From the NCBI RefSeq assembly GCF_029813835.1, contig NZ_JARVKV010000023.1, forward strand, positions 1 through 64,000: DNA of 64,000 nt, in the 5' to 3' direction. Positions 35,946 to 45,648 of the stretch are shown here, piece by piece. The notes under the pieces are model-generated. The model saw only the letters and a list, made by a program, of their open reading frames with translations. It did no database searches and was not told where the DNA came from. The first letter of the stretch is position 1. Every line of letters starts with the position of its first letter. A program made the translations under genes and the position numbers. Origin of the DNA: Streptomyces sp. DH37 (GTDB lineage: Bacteria > Actinomycetota > Actinomycetes > Streptomycetales > Streptomycetaceae).

Positions 35946-37256
35946 ATGCATCCCGTCGTACGCGCCCCCGTGAACGCCGAGGCCGTGGCCGTGCTGCACC
36001 GGGCCGCCCGCCCGCTGATGGACGAACTCCCCCAGCTCACCGACCGCGTGGTCGAGCTGCTGCGCAAGGAGGAGCCCGCCTACCGCGCCGCCTCCGTCGA
36101 CCAGGACGAGCTGTGGCACGAGGTGTACCGCTCCCTGCGGCACAACGTGGGCTCCCTGCTGCGCCCCAAGGAACTGCGCGACGCCGCCCGGCACTGCTCG
36201 TGGCGGATCGGCGCCGACCGCGCCGAGCAGGGACTGCCGCTGGACGCCCTGATGCGCGCCTTCCGGCTCGGCGGGGCGGTGGTCTGGCAGTCCCTGGTGG
36301 ACCGGGTCACCCGGTACGACCCCGACGGCGCGCGGCTGCTGGTCCACGTGGCGGCCGAGGTGTGGGACTTCGTCGACGAGCACTGCGCGGTGGTCGCCGA
36401 GGCGTACCGGCAGGCCGAGCGCCGTCTGACCTGGCGCCGCGACAACCGCCAGCGGCTGATGGCCGACGCCCTGCTGGAGGGCACCATGCGCGTCGCCGAC
36501 CTCCCGGAGACCTCCGAGGCGCTGGACCTGCCCGAGCGGGGCCGGTACGCCGTGGTGGTCGTCGCCGGCCCCGGCCGGGAGGCCCACCGGGCCCTGCTGC
36601 GCTCCCGCGTCCCCGCGGCCGTGCGGATCCTGTGGCACCCCCGGCCCGACGCCGACCTGGGCATCGCCCTGCTCGGTGACGGGCCCGGCCCGCACGGCGG
36701 CGCCGGCGGGCCCGCCGGCGCCGACGGCCTCCTGGAGGAACTGGCCGCCGCCCTGCCCGCGCTGCCGGGGCTGCGCACCGGCGTCAGCTTCGCGGTGGAC
36801 GGCCTGGCCCAGGTCGGCGACGCCCGCCGGCTGGCCGAGACCGCGCTGCGCTCCGCCGAACCGGGCGGGGAGCCGGTCCTGCTCCACGAGCACCTCCCCG
36901 CCGCCCTGCTGGTCTCCTCGCCCGGCCTGGCCGCGGCGCTGGCCGAGCGGGTGCTGGGCCCGGTGCTGCGCCTGGAGAGCGCCGACCGGGACCTGCTGCT
37001 GGACACCCTCACCGTCTGGCTGGAGTGCGACGGATCGGCGCGGCGGGCCGGGAGCAGGCTGTTCTGCCACCGCAACACCGTCCTCAACCGGCTGCGCCGC
37101 TTCGAGCAGCTCACCGGCCGGTCGCTCGGCCGCCCGCACGAGGTGGCCGAGCTCTCCCTCGCCCTGACCGCCCGCCGGGTGCTCCACGGCCGGGCGTACG
37201 GGACCGGGCCGGAGGCGCCGCAGACCGCGCCCGGCCCGGCCCGCCCCGCGGTGTGA
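35946..37256 (+). CDS. PucR/CdaR-type transcriptional regulator
   Basis: A 436-residue protein. The N-terminal 165 residues are an all-helical RsbRD-like sensor region (DELWHEVYRSLRHNVGSLLRP, EQGLPLDALMRAFRLGGAVVWQSL). A degenerate GGDEF-like middle follows. The C-terminal PucR helix-turn-helix reads LLLDTLTVWLECDGSARRAGSRLFCHRNTVLNRLRRFEQLTGR. A good ribosome site (GGTGGAGGACCGAG) precedes ATG 35946. Genes of this type are often orphan regulators in Streptomyces; nothing nearby indicates a target except possibly the flavoprotein downstream. Confidence 0.87.
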   Translation: MHPVVRAPVNAEAVAVLHRAARPLMDELPQLTDRVVELLRKEEPAYRAASVDQDELWHEVYRSLRHNVGSLLRPKELRDAARHCSWRIGADRAEQGLPLDALMRAFRLGGAVVWQSLVDRVTRYDPDGARLLVHVAAEVWDFVDEHCAVVAEAYRQAERRLTWRRDNRQRLMADALLEGTMRVADLPETSEALDLPERGRYAVVVVAGPGREAHRALLRSRVPAAVRILWHPRPDADLGIALLGDGPGPHGGAGGPAGADGLLEELAAALPALPGLRTGVSFAVDGLAQVGDARRLAETALRSAEPGGEPVLLHEHLPAALLVSSPGLAAALAERVLGPVLRLESADRDLLLDTLTVWLECDGSARRAGSRLFCHRNTVLNRLRRFEQLTGRSLGRPHEVAELSLALTARRVLHGRAYGTGPEAPQTAPGPARPAV

Positions 37257-37491
37257 ACGGACGTACGACCCCTGGGCGGGCGTACCGGATGGATCCAGAC
37301 GAACGAGGGCGGTGCGCGCGAAGGGGGTACACCGGCCCGGAGGATGGGGAAGATCTGTGGGAGACGTCCGCGGAAACGGCCGCGGGACGCACCCGAACCG
37401 CCCATCACCGCCCCTTACCGCGGCGCGGCCGATGCGGCACGCTCACGGGACTCTCACCGGCAGGGGGGGCAGCGCAACGAGGAGGAAGCAC

Positions 37492-38754
37492 GTGGTCGAC
37501 GCACATCGCACGTTCGTCATCGTCGGTGGCGGTCTGGCCGGGGCGAAGGCGGCCGAGACCCTGCGGGCCGAGGGATTCACCGGCCGCGTCATCCTGATCG
37601 GCGACGAGCGGGAGCACCCCTACGAGAGGCCGGCCCTCTCCAAGGGCTACCTCGGCGGCGCCGCCGAGCGCGACAGCGTCTTCGTCCACGAGCCCGCCTG
37701 GTACGCCGGGGCCGACATCGAACTCCACCTCGGCCAGCCCGCCGTCCGCCTCGACCGCGCGGCGAAGACCGTGGAGCTCGGCGACGGCACCCGGATCCAG
37801 TACGACGCGCTGCTGCTGGCGACCGGCGCCGAGCCGCGCCGCCTGGACGTCCCCGGCACCGGACTGGCCGGCGTGCACCACCTGCGCCGCCTCGCGCACG
37901 CCGACCGGCTGCGCGGCGTGCTCACCGGGCTGGGCCGCGACAACGGGCACCTGGTCGTCGCGGGCGCGGGCTGGATCGGCCTGGAGGTGGCCGCCGCCGC
38001 CCGCTCCTACGGCGCCGAGGTCACCGTCATCGAGCCGAACCCCACCCCCCTGCACTCCGCCCTCGGGCCCGAGCTGGGCGCCGTCCTCGCCGACCTGCAC
38101 CGCGAGCACGGCGTGCGCCTGTACTTCGGCACCCGGCTCACCGAGATCGTCGGCCAGGACAGCCAGGTCCTCGCCGTGCGCACCGAGGACGGCGAGGAGC
38201 ACCCGGCGCACGCCGTGCTCGCCGCCATCGGCGCCGCCCCCCGCGTCTCCCTGGCCCGGGCCGCCGGGCTGGAGCTGGCCGGGGAGCCCGTCGGCGGCGT
38301 CGCCGTGGACGCCTCGCTGCGCACCTCCGACCCCGACGTCTACGCGGCCGGCGACGTCGCGGCCCTCCACCACCCGCTGTTCGGCGCCCGGCTGCGCGTC
38401 GAGCACTGGGCCAACGCGCTCAACGGCGGCCCGGCCGCCGCCCGCGCCATGCTCGGACAGGAGGTCGTCTACGACCGGGTGCCGTACTTCTTCTCCGACC
38501 AGTACGACATGAGCATGGAGTACTCCGGCTGGGCGCCGCCCGGCACGTACGACCAGGTGGTCGTACGCGGAGACCTCGGCAAGCGGGAGTTCGTCGCGTT
38601 CTGGCTGTGCGAGGGCCGGGTGCTGGCCGGGCTGAGCATGAACGTCCGGGACGTCGCCGAACCGGTCCGCGGGCTCGTCCGCTCCGGCCGCGGGATCGAC
38701 GCGGAGAAGCTGGCCGACCCCTCGGTGCCCCTGGAGGGCCTGGCCGGGGCCTGA
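37492..38754 (+). CDS. FAD-dependent ferredoxin reductase-like protein
   Basis: A 420-residue pyridine-nucleotide-disulfide family flavoprotein of the rhodocoxin/ferredoxin reductase type. FAD site: FVIVGGGLAGAKAAETL; ERPALSKGYL; NAD(P) site: VVAGAGWIGLEVAAAARSYGAEVTVIE; FAD-binding TSDPDVYAAGDVA; and the reductase C-terminal domain (VPYFFSDQYDMSMEYSGW). It starts at GTG 37492 behind AGGAGGAAG. It could reduce ferredoxins that feed P450s such as those at 16-23 kb; that is inference only. Confidence 0.9.
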   Translation: MVDAHRTFVIVGGGLAGAKAAETLRAEGFTGRVILIGDEREHPYERPALSKGYLGGAAERDSVFVHEPAWYAGADIELHLGQPAVRLDRAAKTVELGDGTRIQYDALLLATGAEPRRLDVPGTGLAGVHHLRRLAHADRLRGVLTGLGRDNGHLVVAGAGWIGLEVAAAARSYGAEVTVIEPNPTPLHSALGPELGAVLADLHREHGVRLYFGTRLTEIVGQDSQVLAVRTEDGEEHPAHAVLAAIGAAPRVSLARAAGLELAGEPVGGVAVDASLRTSDPDVYAAGDVAALHHPLFGARLRVEHWANALNGGPAAARAMLGQEVVYDRVPYFFSDQYDMSMEYSGWAPPGTYDQVVVRGDLGKREFVAFWLCEGRVLAGLSMNVRDVAEPVRGLVRSGRGIDAEKLADPSVPLEGLAGA

Positions 38755-38851
38755 CCGGAGCCGGCCGGGGACCGTGCGGGCCGGCGCCGGTCCCGACCCG
38801 GCCGCCGACCCGGCCGGCGGTCCCCGGCGGCGGAGCCGTAGCGTGGCGGAC

Positions 38852-39376
38852 ATGACCATCCCCGTGATCCGTACCGCCGTGGTGCCCGTCTCCGAGGTCC
38901 TCGACCTGCGGTGGCAGGTGCTGCGCCCGGGGCTGCCGCGCGAGTCGGCGGCCTTCCCCGAGGACGGCGACCCGGCGGCGTTCCACATCGCCGCCTACGA
39001 GGGGGACGATCCGGCCGTCCTGGGCTGCGGCACGTTCTTTCCCGAGCCGTTCCCCGGTCCGGCCCCCGGCCCGCTGCCGGGCTCCACCGCGTCCGCGTAC
39101 CGCTTCCGGGGCATGGCCAGCGCCCCCGCCGCCCGCGGCCGGGGCTACGGCGCGGCCGTGCTGCGCGCGGGCGCAGCCGAGGCCGCCGCCCGCGGCGCCG
39201 GGCTGCTGTGGTGCAACGGCCGCACCCCGGCCCGCGGCTTCTACGAGCGCCAGGGCTTCGCGGTGCACGGCGAGGAGTTCGAGATCGAGGGCGTCGGCCC
39301 GCACCTCGTCTTCGTCCGGGAGGCGCGGGGGACCCGGCAGGCCCGGCGTGCCGGGGCTGTCGGCGGACCGCCGTAG
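38852..39376 (+). CDS. GNAT-family N-acetyltransferase
   Basis: A 174-residue GNAT protein. The acetyl-CoA-binding segment is RGMASAPAARGRGYGAAVLRAG (R-x-x-G-x-G/A as RGRGYG), followed by LLWCNGRTPARGFYERQGFAVHGEEFEIEGVGPH. The substrate is unknown. Its stop codon TAG (39374-39376) is the start of the -10 box of dnaG, which begins 9 nt later. Confidence 0.88.
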   Translation: MTIPVIRTAVVPVSEVLDLRWQVLRPGLPRESAAFPEDGDPAAFHIAAYEGDDPAVLGCGTFFPEPFPGPAPGPLPGSTASAYRFRGMASAPAARGRGYGAAVLRAGAAEAAARGAGLLWCNGRTPARGFYERQGFAVHGEEFEIEGVGPHLVFVREARGTRQARRAGAVGGPP

Positions 39377-39379
39377 ACT
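39374..39379 (+). promoter_or_regulatory. -10 box for a leaderless dnaG transcript
   Basis: TAGACT ends 6 nt before the GTG start of dnaG (39386), so transcription would begin at or next to the start codon. No ribosome-binding site precedes that GTG. The TAG is also the stop of the upstream acetyltransferase gene. A -35 is not obvious. Confidence 0.55.
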
Positions 39380-39385
39380 TCTGCC

Positions 39386-41317
39386 GTGGCGGGACGGATC
39401 AACGACGACGACGTGAAGGCGGTACGGGACGCGGTCCCGATCGACGCCGTCGTCTCCGAGTACCTCCAGCTCCGCCCGGCCGGCGGCGGCAACCTCAAGG
39501 GCCTGTGCCCCTTCCACGACGAGAAGTCCCCCTCCTTCCACGTCAGTCCGAGCAAGGGCCTCTACCACTGCTTCGGCTGCCAGGCCGGCGGGGACACCCT
39601 CGACTTCGTGATGAAGGTGGACCACCTCTCCTTCTCCGAGGCCGTCGAGCGGCTCGCCTCCCAGGCCGGGGTCACCCTGCGCTACGAGGAGGGCGGCTAC
39701 GCGCCCGGCCGCCAGCAGGGCGAGCGCATCCGGCTGGTCCAGGCCCACAAGGCCGCCGCCCGCTTCTACGCCGAGCAGCTCGACTCGCCCGAGGCCGAGA
39801 TCGGCCGCCGCTTCCTCGCCGAGCGCGGCTTCGCCCAGGAGGCGGCGCAGCACTTCGGCGTCGGCTACTCCCCGGCCGGCTGGGACCACCTCACCCGCTT
39901 CCTGCGCGGCCAGGGCTTCAGCGACAAGGAGCTGATCCTCTCCGGGCTCGCCCAGGAGAGCCGCAACGGCCGGCCCATCGACCGCTTCCGCGGCCGTCTG
40001 ATGTGGCCCATCCGCGACATCACCGGCGAGGTCGTGGGCTTCGGCGCCCGCAAGCTGCGCGAGGACGACAACGGGCCGAAGTACCTCAACACCCCCGAGA
40101 CGGCCATCTACCGCAAGTCCCAGGTGCTGTACGGCATCGACCTGGCCAAGCGGGAGATCGCGAAGACCGGCCGGGCCGTGGTCGTCGAGGGCTACACGGA
40201 CGTGATGGCCTGTCACCTCGCCGGGGTCACCGGCGCCATCGCCACCTGCGGCACCGCCTTCGGCGGCGAGCACATCAAGATCCTGCGGCGGCTGCTGATG
40301 GACAACTCCCGCTCGGAGGTCGTCTTCACCTTCGACGGCGACGCCGCCGGGCAGAAGGCCGCGCTGCGCGCCTTCGAGGACGACCAGAAGTTCGCCGCCC
40401 GCACCTCCATCGCCATCACCCCCGGCGGCATGGACCCGTGCGAGCTGCGGCTCGCCGAGGGCGACGAGGCGGTGGCGGCCCTGGTGGAGGGGCGCTCCCC
40501 GCTGTTCGAGTTCGCCATCCGCTCGGTCACCGGGCAGCACAACCTGGAGACCGCCGAGGGCCGCGCCGCCGCGCTGGAGGAGGCCGCGCCGATCGTCGCG
40601 CGGATCAAGGACGGCTCCATCCAGCACCAGTACGCCGTCCGCCTGGCCGGGCTGCTGGGCATCCTCGACACCGAGTTCGTCGTACGGCGGGTGGGGCAGC
40701 TCGCCCGCTGGGACCGCGAGCGCCGGGCCGCGGGCCCCGGCGGCCCCGGCGGCGGGCCGGGCGGCCCGCAGCAGCGCCGTCCCGCCGGGCCGCCCGTACC
40801 GCAGGTCGCGCCCGGCCCGGCACCCGGCGGCCCCCGGCTGGACCTGCGCAGCCCCCAGCGGCTGGCCGAGCGCGAACTGCTCAAGCTGGCACTGCAGTTC
40901 CCGGCGCTGGTCTCGCCGCTCTTCGACGCCTACGGCGCCGACGAGTTCACCGCCGCGCCCTACGCGGAGGTGCGCCAGGCCATCGAGAAGGCCGGGGGAG
41001 TGGAGCGGGCCGACCAGGAGTACCTGGTCCGGGTGCGCGACGCCGCGCCGGACGACACCGTGCGCTCGATGATCACCGAGCTGAGTGTCGAGCCGCTGCG
41101 CACCCCGCGCGAGCCCGACCAGGCCTACGCCGGGGAGTTCCTGGTCAAGGTGCGGCTGGAGGCGGTCAACCGCAGGATCACCGAGCTGCGCGGCACCTTC
41201 GAACGCCTGGTGAGCAGCGGCGACGAGGCCCAGGGAGCCGTCGCCGAGCAGTTGTGGACCCTGGAGCGGTACGGCCGGTCGCTGCGCGACCGCGGGGCCG
41301 CCGCGCTCTGGTCCTAG
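39386..41317 (+). CDS. dnaG: DNA primase
   Basis: A 643-residue bacterial primase, which makes RNA primers at the fork. N-terminal CHC2 zinc finger (CPFHDEKSPSFHV and YHCFGC), then the RNA polymerase core with catalytic RFRGRLMWPIRD and GFGARKL, TOPRIM motifs VVVEGYTDVMACHLAG and FTFDGDAAGQKAA, a Pro/Gly-rich linker (GPGGPGGGPGGPQQ), and the C-terminal helicase-binding domain. The GTG start probably lacks a leader. Confidence 0.97.
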   Translation: MAGRINDDDVKAVRDAVPIDAVVSEYLQLRPAGGGNLKGLCPFHDEKSPSFHVSPSKGLYHCFGCQAGGDTLDFVMKVDHLSFSEAVERLASQAGVTLRYEEGGYAPGRQQGERIRLVQAHKAAARFYAEQLDSPEAEIGRRFLAERGFAQEAAQHFGVGYSPAGWDHLTRFLRGQGFSDKELILSGLAQESRNGRPIDRFRGRLMWPIRDITGEVVGFGARKLREDDNGPKYLNTPETAIYRKSQVLYGIDLAKREIAKTGRAVVVEGYTDVMACHLAGVTGAIATCGTAFGGEHIKILRRLLMDNSRSEVVFTFDGDAAGQKAALRAFEDDQKFAARTSIAITPGGMDPCELRLAEGDEAVAALVEGRSPLFEFAIRSVTGQHNLETAEGRAAALEEAAPIVARIKDGSIQHQYAVRLAGLLGILDTEFVVRRVGQLARWDRERRAAGPGGPGGGPGGPQQRRPAGPPVPQVAPGPAPGGPRLDLRSPQRLAERELLKLALQFPALVSPLFDAYGADEFTAAPYAEVRQAIEKAGGVERADQEYLVRVRDAAPDDTVRSMITELSVEPLRTPREPDQAYAGEFLVKVRLEAVNRRITELRGTFERLVSSGDEAQGAVAEQLWTLERYGRSLRDRGAAALWS

Positions 41318-41656
41318 GCCGCGCGGGCCGTACGGGAGGCGGCCCGGTCCCGTGCGCCGGCTGCCCGGCGGCCTCCTCCGTTTCCTCCCCCGTTCATCCT
41401 CCGCCTCCGTCTCCGTCTCCGCTTCCTCCGCTGCGTTCCGTGCGCGTGCGGTCACCGAGGAGTTCAAAAACCGGGCGCACGACCCTCGTGGGCGGACTGT
41501 GTCGTACCCCACACTGGGGGCGGTGCCTGAGTCCTCGGAGCGCGTACCCCCTTGGCGCCGCTCGTCCGTCGCGGTACGGACAGCGGTCCGGCCGCGCCCG
41601 TCCTCGTCTCGCGTGTCGCCCCCGAACCGGCAGCGATCCACCTGGAGGCCGCCCTC
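41318..41656. other. Intergenic region upstream of the sigma factor gene
   Basis: No gene is supported. It contains a pyrimidine-rich stretch of imperfect CTCCGT/CTCCGC repeats at about 41370-41430. A more AT-containing block follows near 41460-41520 (TTCAAAAACC, then GTGTCGTACCCCACACT) that probably carries the sigma-gene promoter; I could not fix its boxes. Confidence 0.45.
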
Positions 41657-42778
41657 GTGCAGACCCAGACCCTGGCCGGCGCGGCCCTCGCCGCCCCCAC
41701 CGTCCCCGATGCCCCGAGCGTTCCGGCCCTGGCCGCCGTACCCGTGGACGGCCCGCCGGCCACCCCGCCCGACCATCCCGAGACCGTTCCGGAGCGGGAG
41801 CCGGAGCCCGAACTCCTGAGGGCGGAGCCGCCCCTCGCCCCTCAGCTCGCCCGGCCCGACGGAACCGGACCCTCCGCGGACCTCTTCCGCCAGTACCTGC
41901 GCGAGATCGGCCGCATCCCCCTGCTGACGGCCGCCGAGGAGGTCGAACTCGCCCGGCGCGTCGAGGCGGGCCTGTTCGCCGAGGAGCGGCTGAGCCGCAC
42001 CCCCGGCCCCGACGAGCGCCTCGCCCTCGACCTCGACCGGCTGGTGGTCATGGGCCGGATGGCCAAGCGCCGCCTGATCGAGGCCAACCTCCGCCTGGTC
42101 GTCTCGGTGGCGAAACGGTACGTCGGCCGCGGACTGACCATGCTCGACCTGGTCCAGGAGGGCAACCTCGGCCTGATCCGGGCCGTGGAGAAGTTCGACT
42201 ACACCCGGGGCTACAAGTTCTCCACCTACGCCACCTGGTGGATACGCCAGGCCATGTCGCGGGCGCTGGCCGACCAGGCCCGCACCATCAGGGTCCCGGT
42301 CCACGTCGTGGAGCTGATCAACCGGGTCGTCCGCGTCCAGCGCCGCATCCTCCAGGAGCGCGGCTACGAACCGACGCCCGAGGAGGTCGCGGCCCAGCTC
42401 GACCTGACCGGGGAGCGGGTCAGCGAGGTGCTGCGGCTGGCCCAGGAGCCGGTGTCGCTGCACGCGCCGGTGGGCGAGGAGGACGACGTCAACCTCGGCG
42501 ACCTCATCGAGGACGGCGACGCGCCCTCGCCCGTGGAGACCGCCGCCTTCCTGCTGCTGCGCGAGCACCTGGAGGCGGTGCTCTCCACCCTGGGGGAGCG
42601 CGAACGCCGGGTCGTCCAGCTGCGCTACGGGCTCGTCGACGGCCGTCCCCGCACGCTGGAGGAGATCGGCCGCCTCTTCGGCGTCACCCGCGAGCGCATC
42701 CGCCAGATCGAGTCCAAGACCCTCGGCAAGCTCCGCGACCACGCGTACGCGGACCAGCTCAGGGGCTACCTCGACTGA
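41657..42778 (+). CDS. hrdA: Primary-like RNA polymerase sigma factor (HrdA type)
   Basis: A 373-residue sigma-70 group 1/2 factor. Residues 1-65 are Pro/Ala/Glu-rich. Region 1.2: [21 protein letters not shown]; region 2: [57 protein letters not shown]; region 3: [10 protein letters not shown]; region 4: [20 protein letters not shown]. It lacks the long N-terminus of the essential HrdB. Position near dnaG fits hrdA as I recall it in S. coelicolor. GTG 41657 has GGAGG at 8 nt; the frame stays open to a TTG at 41552, which is less likely. Confidence 0.85.
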   Translation: MQTQTLAGAALAAPTVPDAPSVPALAAVPVDGPPATPPDHPETVPEREPEPELLRAEPPLAPQLARPDGTGPSADLFRQYLREIGRIPLLTAAEEVELARRVEAGLFAEERLSRTPGPDERLALDLDRLVVMGRMAKRRLIEANLRLVVSVAKRYVGRGLTMLDLVQEGNLGLIRAVEKFDYTRGYKFSTYATWWIRQAMSRALADQARTIRVPVHVVELINRVVRVQRRILQERGYEPTPEEVAAQLDLTGERVSEVLRLAQEPVSLHAPVGEEDDVNLGDLIEDGDAPSPVETAAFLLLREHLEAVLSTLGERERRVVQLRYGLVDGRPRTLEEIGRLFGVTRERIRQIESKTLGKLRDHAYADQLRGYLD

Positions 42779-42870
42779 GGCCCGCACCGGCCGCCCGGCC
42801 CCACCGCCCGGCTCCACCACCCGTTCCGCCCGGACGGCCGGGCCCGCCGCGGAGCCCGGCCCCCGCCGGC

Positions 42871-44346
42871 TCAGCCGAACGCCCCCGGGTGCGTCTGCTC
42901 CCGCACCGTCACGTACTGCTGCCGCACCGCCTGGCCCACCGCCAGCTCCTCGCCCGGTTCGAGGACCAGGCCGGAGGGGGCGGGCCACACCGGGGGCTGC
43001 CGCGGCGAGAGCGCGCCCCGGGCCACGCCCAGAGCCCAGGCCGCCTGGCGGGCGGCGCCCAGCGCCGTGTAGTCGGCGGGCTGCGGGACCACGATCTGCG
43101 CGCCCAGCAGGGCCGGTGCGATCGCCTGCACCGCCGGCAGCTCGGCCGCGGGCCCCAGCAGGAAGACCCGGTTGACCGCCACGCCCCGGCCGCGCAGCAC
43201 GTCGAGGGCGTCGGCGAGCCCGCACAGCATGCCCTCGAAGGCGGCGCGCGCCAGGTGCTCCGGCTTCATGCTCTCGCGCCGCAGCCCGGCCAGCGTCCCC
43301 GCGGTGTGCGGCAGGTCGGGGGTGCGCTCGCCCTCCAGATAGGGCAGCAGCACCAGCCCGTGGGAGCCCGGCGTGGACGTCAGCGCCAGCTCCGACAGCC
43401 CCTCCAGGGAGGTGCCCAGCAGATCGGCCGCGCCGCGCAGCGCCCGGACGGCGTTGAGGGTGTGCACCACCGGCAGGTGCATGCCGGTGGCGTCGGCGAG
43501 CGAGGTGATCGTCCCGGTCGGCTCGGCCAGCGCCTGGTGGTGCACGGAGAAGACCGAACCGGACGCCCCCAGCGAGACCACCGCGTCGCCGAGCCCGACG
43601 CCCAGCCCGAAGGCCGCGGCCATCGTCTCGCCCGTGCCGGCCGAGATCAGCAGTCCCTCCGGGGTGTGGCCGGCGGGCTCGGCCGGGCCGAGCACCTCCG
43701 GCAGCTTCACCCGGTGGCCCAGCGCCAGTTCGGCCAGGTCCGACCGCCAGGACTCGGTGGCGGCCGACCAGTAGCCGGTCCCCGAGGCGTCGCCGCGGTC
43801 GGTGGTGCGGCGCGGCGGGCGGCCCAGCAGTTGCCACACCAGCCAGTCGTGCGGCTGGAGCACCTCGGCCACGCGCCGCGCCGCCTCCGGCTCGTGCCGG
43901 GCCAGCCAGCGCAGCTTCGCCACCGGCTGCGCCGCCTGCGGCACGGCGCCCACCGCCTGGGCCCACGCCTCGCGTCCGCCGAGGGCGTCGACGAGGTCGG
44001 CCGCCGCGGTCTGCGCGCGCCGGTCGTTGCCGACCAGCGCGGGCCGTACGGGGCTGCCGGCCTCGTCGAGCGCGACCAGCCCGTTCTGCTGCGCCGAGAC
44101 GCCGATCGCCTGGACGCCCTCCAGCACCCCGCCGGCCGCGGCCTCGCCGAGCGAGAGCAGCCACGCCTGCGGGTCGGTCTCGGTGCGCTTCCCCCCGGCC
44201 GGCGCGGCCCCGTCCTCCCCGCCGTCCGCGCCCTCCGGCACGGGATGCGGGGCGTGTCCCCGTCTGATGACGGCACCGGTGTCGGTGTCGCAGACGACGA
44301 TGCGGGTGTACTCGGACGAACTGTCCAGGCCGGCGACTATCCCCAT
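42871..44346 (-). CDS. xylB: Xylulokinase (FGGY carbohydrate kinase)
   Basis: A 491-residue FGGY-family kinase that phosphorylates D-xylulose for the pentose phosphate pathway. N-terminal ATP site: GIVAGLDSSSEYTRIVVCD; substrate region: IGVSAQQNGLVALDEAG; YWSAATESW; second ATP region: VVSLGASGSVFSVHHQ and VFLLGPAAELPAVQAIAP. It would complete the use of xylose released by the xylanase and GH3 enzymes in this window. No xylose isomerase gene is adjacent, and FGGY specificity is only approximate by sequence. Confidence 0.85.
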   Translation of the reverse strand: MGIVAGLDSSSEYTRIVVCDTDTGAVIRRGHAPHPVPEGADGGEDGAAPAGGKRTETDPQAWLLSLGEAAAGGVLEGVQAIGVSAQQNGLVALDEAGSPVRPALVGNDRRAQTAAADLVDALGGREAWAQAVGAVPQAAQPVAKLRWLARHEPEAARRVAEVLQPHDWLVWQLLGRPPRRTTDRGDASGTGYWSAATESWRSDLAELALGHRVKLPEVLGPAEPAGHTPEGLLISAGTGETMAAAFGLGVGLGDAVVSLGASGSVFSVHHQALAEPTGTITSLADATGMHLPVVHTLNAVRALRGAADLLGTSLEGLSELALTSTPGSHGLVLLPYLEGERTPDLPHTAGTLAGLRRESMKPEHLARAAFEGMLCGLADALDVLRGRGVAVNRVFLLGPAAELPAVQAIAPALLGAQIVVPQPADYTALGAARQAAWALGVARGALSPRQPPVWPAPSGLVLEPGEELAVGQAVRQQYVTVREQTHPGAFG

Positions 44347-44389
44347 GCAGGAGATGATGCCTCACCGGCGGCCGGGGGGCTCCCCGGCC

Positions 44390-45646
44390 CTACGGCTTCG
44401 AGGGGGAGTCCGCGCGGGCCGCCGTGTCGGAGGGGGCCGCGGGCTCCTCCGGCAGCACGGCGGGCTTCCCGGACGCGCCGGAGGAGGACGGCACCAGCCG
44501 CGGCATCAGGGCCATGACCGCGGGCTCGGTCCAGCGGGCGGCCAGCGGGCCGATGATCACCATCAGCAGGACGTACGCGGTGGCCAGCGGCCGGATCTCG
44601 GCGGCGACCCCGGCCGCCAGCCCGGCGATGACGATGGAGAACTCGCCGCGCGCCACCAGCGCGCCGCCCGCGCGCAGCCGGCCCTTGGGGCTGATGCGCG
44701 CGCGCCGCGCCGCGTACCAGCCGGTGGCGACCTTGGTGACGACGGTCACCGCGGCCAGGATCAGCGCGGGCACCAGCACCGGCGGGATGTTCGACGGATC
44801 GGTGGACAGGCCGAAGAAGACGAAGAAGACCGCGGCGAACAGGTCGCGCAGCGGAGCGAACAGCCGGTGGGCGCTCTCGGCGACCTCCCCCGACAGCGCG
44901 ATGCCGACGAGGAACGCGCCGACCGCCGCCGAGACGTGCAGCTGCTGGGCGATCCCGGCGATCAGGACGGTGAGCCCCAGCACCACCAGCAGCAGCAGTT
45001 CGGGGTTGTCGGAGGAGACGGCCTTGCTGATCAGCCGGCCGTGGCGCAGCGCGACGTAGAGGACGACCCCCACGGTGCCCAGGGCGACGGCCAGGCTGAT
45101 GCTGCCGCCCATCAGGCCGACGCCGGCCAGCAGGGTCGTCAGGATCGGCAGGTAGACCGCCATCGCCAGGTCCTCCATGACGAGGACGCCCAGGACGACC
45201 GGTGTCTCGCGGTTGCCGAGCCGTCCCAGGTCGGTGAGGACCTTGGCGATGACGCCCGAGGAGGAGATCCAGGTGACGCCGGCCAGCGCCACGGCGGCCA
45301 CCGGCCCCCAGCCCAGGGCGAGGGCGGCGACGGCTCCGGGAGTGGCGTTGAGCACGAAGTCGACCAGTCCGGACGGGTACTGGGTCTTGAGGTTGTCGAC
45401 GAGCTCGGAGGCGCTGTACTCCAGGCCCAGCAGGAGCAGCAGCAGGATCACGCCGATCTCCGCGCCGATCGCGATGAACTCCTCGCTGGCGCTGAGCTCG
45501 AAGATGCCGCCGTGCCCGAAGGCGAGGCCCGCCAGCAGGTAGAGGGGGATGGCCGAGAGCCCGATCCGCCCGGCGAAGCGGCCGATGATCCCCAGGCCGA
45601 GGATGATGGCGCCCAGTTCGATGAGCAGCATGGTGGTGTCGTGCAT
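44390..45646 (-). CDS. K+/H+ antiporter membrane subunit (KhtU-like)
   Basis: A 418-residue CPA2-family cation:proton antiporter with about 12 membrane segments (opening TTMLLIELGAIILGLGIIGR), an unwound-helix region VTWISSSGVIAKVL and VSAAVGAFLVGIALSG. The 40-residue tail is hydrophilic. It starts 2 nt after the stop of a small RCK_C protein, the same pairing as KhtT/KhtU of Bacillus, so K+ efflux is the likely function. Confidence 0.88.
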   Translation of the reverse strand: MHDTTMLLIELGAIILGLGIIGRFAGRIGLSAIPLYLLAGLAFGHGGIFELSASEEFIAIGAEIGVILLLLLLGLEYSASELVDNLKTQYPSGLVDFVLNATPGAVAALALGWGPVAAVALAGVTWISSSGVIAKVLTDLGRLGNRETPVVLGVLVMEDLAMAVYLPILTTLLAGVGLMGGSISLAVALGTVGVVLYVALRHGRLISKAVSSDNPELLLLVVLGLTVLIAGIAQQLHVSAAVGAFLVGIALSGEVAESAHRLFAPLRDLFAAVFFVFFGLSTDPSNIPPVLVPALILAAVTVVTKVATGWYAARRARISPKGRLRAGGALVARGEFSIVIAGLAAGVAAEIRPLATAYVLLMVIIGPLAARWTEPAVMALMPRLVPSSSGASGKPAVLPEEPAAPSDTAARADSPSKP

Positions 45647-45648
45647 GC

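Noticed and set aside
38420..44365. Open frame of nearly 2,000 codons on the minus strand across dnaG and the sigma factor gene
   Set aside because: Antisense to dnaG, hrdA and others with clear domain content. The translation is repetitive Ala/Gly/Arg/Val typical of GC-rich shadow frames.
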